DNA of 7,464 bases from Acidobacteriota bacterium (lineage in GTDB: Bacteria; Acidobacteriota; Terriglobia; UBA7540), in NCBI GenBank assembly GCA_021789565.1, contig JAJYJL010000304.1, positions 1 through 7,464 of the forward strand, in the 5' to 3' direction. The notes below the pieces were generated by a model that was given only the letters and a program-made list of their open reading frames with translations, was not told the DNA's origin and did no database searches. Made by a program: the position numbers and the translations under genes. Positions 1-5,165 of the stretch are shown here, piece by piece. Position 1 is the first letter of the stretch, and every line of letters starts with the position of its first letter.

Positions 1-390
1 GGGTTCTCGAAAGAGTTCCTGCGGGCCAGCATCGAAGAAATGGCGGTAATCCGGGAATGGCGAAGCGTGCTGGTCAACTCCATCGAGAACAATTACCCGA
101 TCCAGGAAGACTGGGCGGAGCGTTACCGCGGCCAAGCCTCCAGCAGCCTCGGATTGGCGTCCGTGGCCGCCTCCACCGATTCGGATCGAAGCGCAGTTCA
201 GTTGCTGAGCAACGAGTTCGACAACATGAAAGCGCTGAGCGTTAAGCTCCTGGCCGAGCGCAAGGTGCACTCCGTTTCTCCGGAAAATCTCAATGCCGAT
301 CCCCTGAACCAGAACATCCTGACCTGCGCTCGCTCCCTTGCCTCGATGGCCGTGGGTGGCCAATTTCTGGATGATGCATCGTGTCATTGA
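1..390 (+). CDS. Unrecognised protein, C-terminal part (5' end outside window)
   Basis: The reading frame is open from base 1 and ends at TGA 388-390, giving 129 residues. An internal ATG at 40 has codons continuing in frame upstream of it (GFSKEFLRASIEE), so the gene very probably starts before the window. The visible part is soluble-looking, with no membrane segment or signal peptide. It starts with an acidic/basic helical stretch (IEEMAVIREWRSVLVNSIENN), then a Ser/Ala-rich linker (ASSSLGLASVAASTDSD), then a probable helix (FDNMKALSVKLLAERKV), and ends CARSLASMAVGGQFLDDASCH. I do not recognise the family and see no catalytic motif. Codon use is GC-rich like the housekeeping genes of the window, which supports real coding. 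The product could be a protein with a helical C-terminal domain, but no function can be assigned. Confidence 0.6.
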   Translation, partial: GFSKEFLRASIEEMAVIREWRSVLVNSIENNYPIQEDWAERYRGQASSSLGLASVAASTDSDRSAVQLLSNEFDNMKALSVKLLAERKVHSVSPENLNADPLNQNILTCARSLASMAVGGQFLDDASCH

Positions 391-564
391 ATACGCTGAG
401 AGTAGAACGCTTCGTCAGAATCCAAGGGCCATTCTGGTTATACACCTGGGCATTTCGCGTGTCAGCTCACTCCGGCTCACCCGTTTGGCCAGAACTGCTC
501 GCCCCTGGTCATGGGGGAACTACAGCGTGGGACCGGCGGGTGGCGCCCCGATGGATCGGGACGT

Positions 565-587
565 TCAGCGAAGCTGAGAGGGGTTAG
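565..587 (+). repeat. 23-bp direct repeat with hairpin core, copy 1
   Basis: Starts TCAGCGAAGCTGAGAGGGG and ends TTAG. Its first 13 bases form a TCAGC-GAA-GCTGA hairpin (5-bp stem, 3-nt loop). It is identical to 742-764 over all 23 bases and is preceded by CGGGTGGCG at 537-545. Confidence 0.85.
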
Positions 588-629
588 AATGGCGCGGTGT
601 CATATTCGCCCCGATACTACGGCGAAAAA

Positions 630-648
630 CACGGCCAGGACGGCCGTG
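630..648. repeat. Hairpin CACGGCC-AGGAC-GGCCGTG
   Basis: Perfect 7-bp inverted repeat with a 5-nt loop, flanked by A-rich runs (GGCGAAAAA before, CCACAAAAA after). It has no T-tract typical of an intrinsic terminator on the plus strand. It belongs with the other single palindromes scattered through the spacers of this window. Confidence 0.7.
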
Positions 649-741
649 CCACAAAAACGAAACAATCTTCACTACCTGACCAGCAGCGAGTAGCGAGGAC
701 CTCCGGGCGGGTGGCGATATTGATTTCTAATATATATGCGG

Positions 742-764
742 TCAGCGAAGCTGAGAGGGGTTAG
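742..764 (+). repeat. 23-bp direct repeat with hairpin core, copy 2
   Basis: Identical to 565-587 over 23 bases, starting TCAGCGAAGCTGAGAGGGG. It is preceded by CGGGTGGCG at 708-716 and by an AT-rich patch (GATATT at 716-721, ATATATATG at 730-738) that copy 1 lacks, so the upstream halves have diverged while the hairpin core has been kept. Confidence 0.85.
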
Positions 765-782
765 GAGGGCGGGGAAAAGAAA

Positions 783-837
783 ATTACGAATTCTGAATGA
801 TGAAGGATGAAAAGGGCAGCGGGGTGTGATGAGTGAC
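783..837 (+). repeat. Degenerate heptad tandem repeat patch
   Basis: Four consecutive 7-bp units can be read in register: ATTACGA (783), ATTCTGA (790), ATGATGA (797) and AGGATGA (804), all ending in GA. After a 14-nt break, related heptads resume at 824-837 (GTGTGAT, GAGTGAC). ATTACGA also occurs in the second heptad region at 2853-2859. No gene or secondary structure explains the 7-nt period. Confidence 0.55.
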
Positions 838-865
838 GGTCCACCTAAATGACTGCGATGGACCG
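837..865. repeat. Inverted repeat CGGTCCA / TGGACCG
   Basis: Perfect 7-bp arms at 837-843 and 859-865 separated by 15 nt. It lies deep in the spacer, more than 230 nt before the next start codon. It could be a hairpin or a protein-binding dyad, and nothing in the sequence decides which. Confidence 0.5.
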
Positions 866-969
866 GATGCCATGATGACAATAAGAAACGTCCCGCTTTG
901 CGAGACCGCAGACACGACAAAGCGCATAAGCGCGCCACCCGCCAGCGTTTCAATCGCCCAATCACGCGG

Positions 970-986
970 GGCGAGGTGAACTCGCC
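970..986. repeat. Hairpin GGCGAG-GTGAA-CTCGCC
   Basis: Perfect 6-bp stem with a 5-nt loop, followed by GCTACGGAACCTGCAGG, which contains the palindrome CCTGCAGG (996-1003). It is another member of the scattered small-palindrome class. It lies about 75 nt upstream of the extended -10 box of the next gene, so it is outside the core promoter. Confidence 0.6.
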
Positions 987-1057
987 GCTACGGAACCTGC
1001 AGGAGGGCAGGCCCCTTCCCTACACATCAATCCCTTCAACCTCCCGGGCGCGGGGGC

Positions 1058-1066
1058 TGATATAAT
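1058..1066 (+). promoter_or_regulatory. Extended -10 promoter of the FHA-GAF-PP2C gene
   Basis: TGATATAAT: a perfect TATAAT (1061-1066) with the TG of an extended -10 element one base upstream. No acceptable -35 hexamer lies at 16-18 nt; the nearest, TTCAAC at 1035-1040, has a 20-nt spacer. Transcription would start near 1073, giving a leader of about 25 nt that contains GGAGG (1083-1087), 11 nt before ATG 1099. The match to housekeeping sigma consensus is strong; actual use is inferred. Confidence 0.7.
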
Positions 1067-1098
1067 GGGCGCGCATTCCCCTGGAGGGGGGCCTCAAA

Positions 1099-2745
1099 AT
1101 GCGAAACTCCTTTCCCCGCCTGATTGTCACGGACAGTTCCGGCGGCGCGCGCGAGGTTGAAATCACCCGGCCTGAATTCACGCTGGGCCGGCAGAGTGAC
1201 AACGACCTGGTGCTGTTTGAAAGCCGTATTTCCCGCCGTCATGCGCGCATCAGCAAGACTCCGCAGGGTTATCTACTGGAAGACGCGGGAAGCCGCCACG
1301 GGACCTTCGTGAACGGCACACGGGTGACCAGTTGCCTGCTGAAGAGTGGCGACCAGATCGGCCTGGGCATTGCCGACACCTACGCGATGACGTTCCTGAT
1401 GCAGGAAGCCGAACTCCCCGGCCTGCTGGAAGAGATGGGCAAGGCCACCCAGAGCGCCGCCCCGCAACTGCAATACCTGAACCTGCTGCTGCAGGTGGCC
1501 CAGATGCTCTCCCGTTCCCCTAACCTGGAAAAAGTGCTGACGGCGCTGGTGGACTCCGCGCTGAGCATTACGGGCGCCGACCGCGGCCTGCTGTTCCTGC
1601 GCGGGCCGGACGGCGAACTCCAGTTGCAATTGGCGCGCGCCCAGGATGAAATTTCGCTGGACCCGCTGCCGGATGACTATTCCAAGGCCGTGGTGCAGCG
1701 CGTGGCGGAGACCGGGCGGGAAGAGATGGTGCTGGAAGAGACTTCCACCGGACGCGCCACCAACGAAACGGTGACCCTCCAGGGAGGCGTGCGCGGAGTG
1801 GTGGCATTGCCGCTGCAAAAGCTTCCCATGGCGGACGCCCGCGGCGATTCGATCATCGGCGCCGCGCCGGAACAACTGGGTGTCCTTTACCTGGACGGGC
1901 GGTCGCGCGCCACCTCGCTGACCGGGCTCGACCGCCAGGTGTTGCAGACCCTGGCCGTGGAAAGCGCCACGGTGATTGAAAACGCGCGGTTGCTGCGCCT
2001 GACCCGCCAGCAGGAGCGCGTGCAGCACGACATGGAGCTGGCGCGGAACATCCAGCAGGACCTGCTGCCCAGGGAACTGCCCTGCAGTCCCTATTTCGGC
2101 GTCCACGCCTTTACCGTGCCGAGTTCCAGCGTGGGCGGCGATTACTACGACGCGGTGGCGCTGCCCGGGGAACGCTACGGATTTGTGGTGGCCGACGTTT
2201 CCGGCAAGGGCCTGCCGGCCGCCATCCTTTCCGCCAACCTGCAGGGGGCCTTTGCCGCCGTGGCCGCGACAGACATGGAACTGCCCGAAACCTTCAGCCG
2301 CGTGAATGACTTTCTCCTCCAGCGTTCGGGCGCGGCCATGTACGCCACCATGTTCTATGGCGTCATCAGCCCCGATGGAAGCTTCAACTTTGTGAATGCC
2401 GGGCACGCCTTTCCGCTGGTGGTCCGCAGCAGCGGCGCCGTGGAACAGATCGAAACATCCAACTTTCCCTTGGGACTCTTTCCCGGCGTTTCCTACCAGG
2501 CCGGAAATACGCGCCTGGCAGCCGGCGACATCGTTCTGGTGTTTTCCGACGGCTTGACCGAGGCGCAAAACTTCCGCAATGAACTGTTTGGCGAGTCCAG
2601 GCTGAACAGCGTGGCCGGGGATTGCGCCAGACTTCCTGCCGCCAGCGCCTCGGAAAAAATCCTGAAGTCCGTTAAAAACTTTGTGGGGAACGCGCCACCC
2701 TCCGACGACCTGACCCTGATGGTGCTGCGGTTCGGAAAAGTGTAG
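1099..2745 (+). CDS. FHA-GAF-PP2C (RsbU/SpoIIE-type) serine phosphatase
   Basis: A 548-residue cytosolic signalling protein in three parts. Residues about 6-100 are an FHA phosphothreonine-binding domain: GR at 30-31, SRISRRHAR at 42-50 and VNGT at 71-74 are the conserved FHA positions. Residues about 130-300 resemble a GAF sensor domain, ending in a helical linker (LLRLTRQQERVQHDMELARNI) of the kind that precedes RsbU-type phosphatases. Residues about 315-548 are the PP2C/SpoIIE domain: GGDYYD 346-351, VADVSGKG 364-371, NAGH 433-436, FSDGLTEA 482-489 and SDDLTL 535-540, with the metal-binding aspartates present, so it should be active. By family knowledge it dephosphorylates phosphoserine on a partner-switching protein such as an anti-anti-sigma factor; no such partner lies in the window, so the target is unknown. 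ATG 1099 is supported by GGAGG 11 nt upstream and by the FHA domain beginning immediately. It appears monocistronic. Confidence 0.95.
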   Translation: MRNSFPRLIVTDSSGGAREVEITRPEFTLGRQSDNDLVLFESRISRRHARISKTPQGYLLEDAGSRHGTFVNGTRVTSCLLKSGDQIGLGIADTYAMTFLMQEAELPGLLEEMGKATQSAAPQLQYLNLLLQVAQMLSRSPNLEKVLTALVDSALSITGADRGLLFLRGPDGELQLQLARAQDEISLDPLPDDYSKAVVQRVAETGREEMVLEETSTGRATNETVTLQGGVRGVVALPLQKLPMADARGDSIIGAAPEQLGVLYLDGRSRATSLTGLDRQVLQTLAVESATVIENARLLRLTRQQERVQHDMELARNIQQDLLPRELPCSPYFGVHAFTVPSSSVGGDYYDAVALPGERYGFVVADVSGKGLPAAILSANLQGAFAAVAATDMELPETFSRVNDFLLQRSGAAMYATMFYGVISPDGSFNFVNAGHAFPLVVRSSGAVEQIETSNFPLGLFPGVSYQAGNTRLAAGDIVLVFSDGLTEAQNFRNELFGESRLNSVAGDCARLPAASASEKILKSVKNFVGNAPPSDDLTLMVLRFGKV

Positions 2746-2762
2746 CGGAAGGAGGAATGGGC

Positions 2763-2873
2763 GAGTGAAGAGTGACGGGTGACGAGCCGAACCGGATTTG
2801 TGATTTGTGATTGGAGATTGGCGCTTGAAACAGCGGGAATCAGGAATGACGGATTACGAAGGGCAAGATGACC
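2763..2873 (+). repeat. Degenerate heptad tandem repeat region
   Basis: Three sub-arrays with 7-nt period. 2763-2786 reads GAGTGAA, GAGTGAC, GGGTGAC, GAG. 2796-2821 reads ATTTGTG, ATTTGTG, ATTGGAG, ATTGG. 2839-2873 reads ATCAGGA, ATGACGG, ATTACGA, AGGGCAA, GATGACC. The units diverge between sub-arrays but keep a common length and a TGA/CGA-like core; ATTACGA is shared with the upstream region at 783-789. The sub-arrays are not all in the same 7-nt register. Confidence 0.6.
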
Positions 2874-2983
2874 GCGGTATTTCGCATATGCTTACAGCGG
2901 CAAAATGCGAGACGTGCGCCACATGCGAAAAAGCTTTCTTTCGCCCCTCCGGGACTGGGTTGACTTTTTGCGTCCTCCTGTTT

Positions 2984-2999
2984 CATAGCTCACGCTATG
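2984..2999. repeat. Hairpin CATAGC-TCAC-GCTATG
   Basis: Perfect 6-bp stem with a 4-nt loop. It lies 16 nt before the second hairpin at 3016-3028, and the two together look like a composite intergenic element. There is no T-run after it, so a terminator role is not supported. Confidence 0.6.
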
Positions 3000-3015
3000 G
3001 GCTAATAGTCTTCCG

Positions 3016-3028
3016 CCCCCTTCGGGGG
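3016..3028. repeat. C-stretch hairpin with TTCG-type loop
   Basis: CCCCCTTCGGGGG folds as a CCCC/GGGG stem closed by C-G around a UUCG-type tetraloop, a very stable RNA hairpin. The following bases TTCGATTGG do not form a terminator T-tract. It could still act as a processing or attenuating structure for transcripts running out of the phosphatase gene, but that is inference. Confidence 0.55.
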
Positions 3029-3078
3029 TTCGATTGGCGCGGGGTAGGGGTATTAACCAGTGATATATATGACTGAGT

Positions 3079-3084
3079 TATAAT
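3079..3084 (+). promoter_or_regulatory. Possible -10 box of the three-gene cassette
   Basis: A perfect TATAAT inside an AT-rich patch (GATATATATGACTGAGTTATAATTTT). There is no TG in the extended -10 position and no good -35 at normal spacing (TTAACC at 3053-3058 has a 20-nt spacer). A start near 3091 would give a leader of about 50 nt before ATG 3142. Confidence 0.45.
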
Positions 3085-3141
3085 TTTCGGTTGATTTGTC
3101 TACCCGTTTTTGATAGCTTAGAAAAGGAGAATCGTGTTTAC

Positions 3142-3432
3142 ATGCCTGAGAAGAAGCGTAAAATCAATGTGTTTGGACATGACGTAGATGTAGCAGAGGT
3201 GGCAATTATCCAGGGAGAGGAAAAATTCCTTTACTACAAACTGGAAGACGGAACCGTGCTCAAAGTCAAGAACGTCGCAACATCCGTCCTTCGCGTTGAA
3301 GGGCAGTATCTTCCTGATGGGAACCCGATCTATATGGTCGCCTCAACCCCGGTGGTAAGCGTCGAGAGCTCTCCGTTGACAAAGGCCAGCGCAACCACGA
3401 CGGGCTCAGCAGAAGCGAAAAAGGCAAACTAA
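3142..3432 (+). CDS. Small beta-rich protein of unknown family, first gene of cassette
   Basis: A 96-residue protein. ATG 3142 is chosen because AAAAGGAGA (3122-3130) is correctly placed about 12 nt upstream; an in-frame TTG at 3091 would add 17 residues but has no ribosome site. The N-terminus is very basic (MPEKKRKINVFG). The centre, about residues 18-70, alternates short predicted strands (AEVAIIQGEEKFLYYKLEDG, TVLKVKNVATSVLRVEG, NPIYMVAS), suggesting a small beta-barrel or beta-sandwich. The last 25 residues are a Ser/Thr/Ala-rich, probably disordered tail. I do not recognise the family and see no catalytic motif. Its stop codon overlaps the next ATG (TAATG), so the two are probably translationally coupled. 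It could be a regulator, an accessory component of the HicBA-like pair behind it, or an unrelated passenger. Confidence 0.75.
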   Translation: MPEKKRKINVFGHDVDVAEVAIIQGEEKFLYYKLEDGTVLKVKNVATSVLRVEGQYLPDGNPIYMVASTPVVSVESSPLTKASATTTGSAEAKKAN

Positions 3433-3842
3433 TGCAGCAAGTCCAGACAGTCGAAATGCAGCAAAGTTATCTCTGTATGCTCACAGGAGTTCACGGATGG
3501 GAGCAGCAAAGCAGCTTCCCATCAGTCAGTCCTGGGATTGCGCTTGCGCAGAAATTCGCCTTAAGGCTTCCGGACATTAGGTTCGATGGATCAGTTTGCC
3601 GGTTGAATAGCCCATTATTGGTTTTGCTTTCTGTTGAAGAGGGTTTTTGGAGATGCGAAGATGAGGGCGAACATATCGTCTCATTTGGCGATTCTAGCGA
3701 ATCAGCACTGCATTCGTTCTGTGAGGACTTTGTGGTGCTCTGGAAGGAAATCGCGAACGCTCCGGACAGCGATCTAACATCAGACGCACAGCAGGTCAAG
3801 AAGTTCTTAGTGTCGGTTGTCCAATCGGTCAAACCGGAGTGA
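3432..3842 (+). CDS. HicB-like protein, putative antitoxin of the cassette
   Basis: A 136-residue soluble protein whose ATG overlaps the preceding stop by one base. An AAAAAGG (3418-3424) lies at the right distance; in-frame ATGs at 3456 and 3477 are possible later starts. The part from about residue 60 resembles a degenerate HicB/partial RNase-H fold: a strand pair (LLVLLSVEEGFWRCEDEG), the turn IVSFGDSSESAL comparable to the family's G-[DK]-[ST]-x-EEA, and a helix (FCEDFVVLWKEI), then a second helix after DSDLTSDAQQVKKFL. In classical HicAB systems such a protein binds and neutralises HicA and represses the operon; that role here is inferred from weak similarity and from gene order. No classical helix-turn-helix or ribbon-helix-helix domain is evident. 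The gene lies 7 nt before the HicA-like gene. Base composition is lower in GC than the flanking genes. Confidence 0.65.
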   Translation: MQQVQTVEMQQSYLCMLTGVHGWEQQSSFPSVSPGIALAQKFALRLPDIRFDGSVCRLNSPLLVLLSVEEGFWRCEDEGEHIVSFGDSSESALHSFCEDFVVLWKEIANAPDSDLTSDAQQVKKFLVSVVQSVKPE

Positions 3843-3849
3843 TCCCACA

Positions 3850-4155
3850 TTGCCGTTAAAGACCCGCGACGTTAAGAAAGCCTTAAGTTCAAAGGGATTC
3901 CAGGAAAAGAAAGAACGGGACCATTTTTATTATTTCTTTTATTACAAGGGCAAGAAGACATCTATCTTCACCAAAATCAGCCACGGGCAAGGGGAAATTG
4001 GCGACAACATTTGCAGCCAAATGGCAAAGCAGACCAAGTTAACGAACGGTCAGTTTCGGAGGTTTGTTGACTGCCGTCTTACAGAGGGAGCTTATATTGA
4101 CACGCTGATTAGAGGGGAAGTTCTAGAGCCTCAACCCGAAAGCAGGGTCCCCTAG
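3850..4155 (+). CDS. HicA-like small RNA-binding protein, putative toxin
   Basis: A 101-residue protein. I choose TTG 3850 because GGAG (3836-3839) lies 10 nt upstream and it sits 7 nt after the previous stop; an in-frame TTG at 3817 would overlap that gene. The N-terminal part fits the double-stranded-RNA-binding-like HicA fold: a helix KTRDVKKALSSKGF, then strands EKKERDHFYYFFYYKGKK and TSIFTKISHG. His in RDHFYYFF occupies the position of the catalytic His in the HicA GSHH motif. Differences from canonical HicA (about 60-80 residues) are RDH instead of GSH, a conserved-looking TKISHGQGEIGDN segment, and a longer C-terminal extension (QFRRFVDCRLTEGAYIDTLI). By analogy it would cleave mRNA, with the preceding protein as antidote. 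This is one of the most AT-rich genes in the window (a 60-nt block at 3901-3960 is 33% GC). The exact family is uncertain. Confidence 0.68.
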   Translation: MPLKTRDVKKALSSKGFQEKKERDHFYYFFYYKGKKTSIFTKISHGQGEIGDNICSQMAKQTKLTNGQFRRFVDCRLTEGAYIDTLIRGEVLEPQPESRVP

Positions 4156-4220
4156 TTCTACCCCTATGCGCAGATAACCTCACCACAACATTAGCACACT
4201 CCGCGGTTCACCTCTTCAGA

Positions 4221-5072
4221 TCAGTAGTATCCCGGACCCACCAGTCGCTCGATGCGCTTTTTGATGGGCGGGTGAGTGGAAAAGAGACTGGAAAACATTT
4301 CGCGGCCGGTGAGCGGCGCGCAGATGTACATATGCGCCATGGAAGGCGAAACCTGCATGGGCACACGCTTGGACCATTCATCGATTTTCTTCAGCGCCCG
4401 CGCCAGGCCCTGGGGGTTGCCGGTGATTTGCGCGCCGGTGGCGTCCGCCTCATACTCGCGCGACCGCGAAATCGCAAGCTGAATCAGGATGGCGGCCAGC
4501 GGCGCCAGAATCATCATGGCCAGGGCGGAAAGCGCGCCGCCTTCGCGGTCATTCCCGCCGCCGCCGAAGCCGAACATCTCTCCCCAGAAAACCATTCGGC
4601 CGATGAAAGTGATGGCGCCGGCAAGCGTGGCCACGATGGCGCTGGTGAGGATGTCGCGGTTGCGCACGTGGCCCAGCTCGTGGGCCAGAACGCCCTCGAT
4701 CTCTTCGTCGTCGCAGAGGTCGAGGATGCCGCGCGTCACGGCTACCGAGGCGTGATGGGGATTACGCCCCGTGGCAAAAGCGTTGGGCGAATCGGTGGGT
4801 ATCATGTAAATCTTCGGCACGGGGATGTTCGCCTTGCCGGCCAGCCGCTCGACAATCTGGTAGATGCGGGGGTTGTCTTCGCGCGAGATGGGCTGGGCGC
4901 CGCTCATGGAAAGCGCGATTTTGTCGGAAAAGAAATAGCTGCCAAAATTCATGACCGCGGCCAGAACCAAGGCAATGATCATGCCGTTCTGCCCGCCCCA
5001 GAGCCCGCCAATCATCAGCAGGACCCCGGTCAGAAGCCCCAGCAGCGCTGTTGTTTTAATGTTGTTCCACAT
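4221..5072 (-). CDS. htpX: HtpX membrane zinc metalloprotease (M48)
   Basis: A 283-residue inner-membrane protease of normal HtpX length. HELGH at 131-135 supplies two zinc-binding His and the catalytic Glu; the third ligand is the Glu of SREYEAD (about residue 206). DSPNAFATGRNP at about 94-105 is the conserved HtpX segment. Four hydrophobic segments (about 8-26, 31-48, 141-162, 180-201) match the family topology, with a glycine-rich loop (FGFGGGGNDREGG) before the fourth. The C-terminus has the usual THPPIKKRIERL. By family knowledge it degrades misfolded membrane proteins on the cytoplasmic face, alongside FtsH. ATG 5072 fits the N-terminal membrane segment, but no Shine-Dalgarno is evident; a 7-bp hairpin (5082-5101) sits 10 nt upstream. 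It follows the rhodanese gene on the same strand with a 93-nt gap and converges on the HicA-like gene. Confidence 0.97.
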   Translation of the reverse strand: MWNNIKTTALLGLLTGVLLMIGGLWGGQNGMIIALVLAAVMNFGSYFFSDKIALSMSGAQPISREDNPRIYQIVERLAGKANIPVPKIYMIPTDSPNAFATGRNPHHASVAVTRGILDLCDDEEIEGVLAHELGHVRNRDILTSAIVATLAGAITFIGRMVFWGEMFGFGGGGNDREGGALSALAMMILAPLAAILIQLAISRSREYEADATGAQITGNPQGLARALKKIDEWSKRVPMQVSPSMAHMYICAPLTGREMFSSLFSTHPPIKKRIERLVGPGYY

Positions 5073-5081
5073 GGTTTTTAA

Positions 5082-5101
5082 GGGCGGACTTTCATCCGCC
5101 C
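5082..5101 (-). repeat. Hairpin just upstream of the htpX start
   Basis: On the minus strand GGGCGGA-TGAAAG-TCCGCCC: a perfect 7-bp stem and 6-nt loop whose end is 9 nt from the htpX ATG, over the place a ribosome site would occupy. It is followed by TTAAAAACC, not a T-tract, so it is not a classic terminator for the rhodanese gene. It may be a scattered palindromic element or a translation-modulating structure. Confidence 0.6.
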
Positions 5102-5165
5102 AGCCTCACAATCGTTAGATGCGGATTCGCTTCCAGCCGTTTCGCCCGGCGGGCCTGTTTTCAGT

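Larger units (their letters stand above)
391..1098. other. Gene-free 708-nt spacer rich in short repeats
   Basis: No convincing gene lies here. The open frames on both strands (for example minus 672-965 and plus 381-587) lack a ribosome site and read through repeats. The stretch holds a 23-bp block present twice (565-587 and 742-764), hairpins at 630-648, 837-865 and 970-986, a degenerate heptad-repeat patch at 783-837, and near its end the promoter of the FHA-GAF-PP2C gene. Both copies of the 23-bp block are preceded, 19 and 25 nt upstream, by the same CGGGTGGCG (537-545 and 708-716), so a larger degenerate unit of about 50-60 bp may be duplicated. This is the pattern of accumulated small palindromic elements rather than of a decayed gene. 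Confidence 0.6.
2746..3141. other. 396-nt spacer: heptad repeats, hairpins, possible promoter
   Basis: The first 120 nt consist largely of degenerate 7-bp tandem units. Two hairpins follow (2984-2999 and 3016-3028), then an AT-rich segment with a TATAAT at 3079-3084 and finally the ribosome site of the next gene. An open frame at 2807-3076 begins with GTG, lacks a ribosome site and runs across the repeats and hairpins, so I do not call it a gene even though it contains a cysteine cluster. No rho-independent terminator with a T-tract is visible after the phosphatase gene. Confidence 0.55.

Noticed and set aside
381..587. Open frames after the first gene, ending in FSEAERG
   Set aside because: The C-terminal residues are the translation of the 23-bp repeat, there is no ribosome site, and the frames overlap each other.
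672..965. Minus-strand open frame of 97 codons
   Set aside because: It reads through the 23-bp repeat, the heptad patch and an inverted repeat, and shows no protein-like pattern.
1273..2568. Long open frame of 431 codons on the minus strand
   Set aside because: It lies wholly inside the FHA-GAF-PP2C gene; its translation is His/Gln/Gly-rich without any domain, as expected for the antisense of a high-GC gene.
2807..3076. Open frame with a CETCATC cysteine cluster that could suggest a zinc protein
   Set aside because: It starts with GTG inside a heptad repeat, has no ribosome site, and continues through two hairpins; composition is that of the spacer.
3491..3850. Minus-strand open frame of 119 codons inside the cassette
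   Set aside because: Ser/Thr-rich translation opposite the HicB-like gene; the plus-strand genes have coupled starts and ribosome sites.
4272..5081. Open frame of 269 codons on the plus strand
   Set aside because: Antisense of htpX, whose HELGH and SREYEAD motifs make the minus strand certain; the plus-strand product has no recognisable domain.
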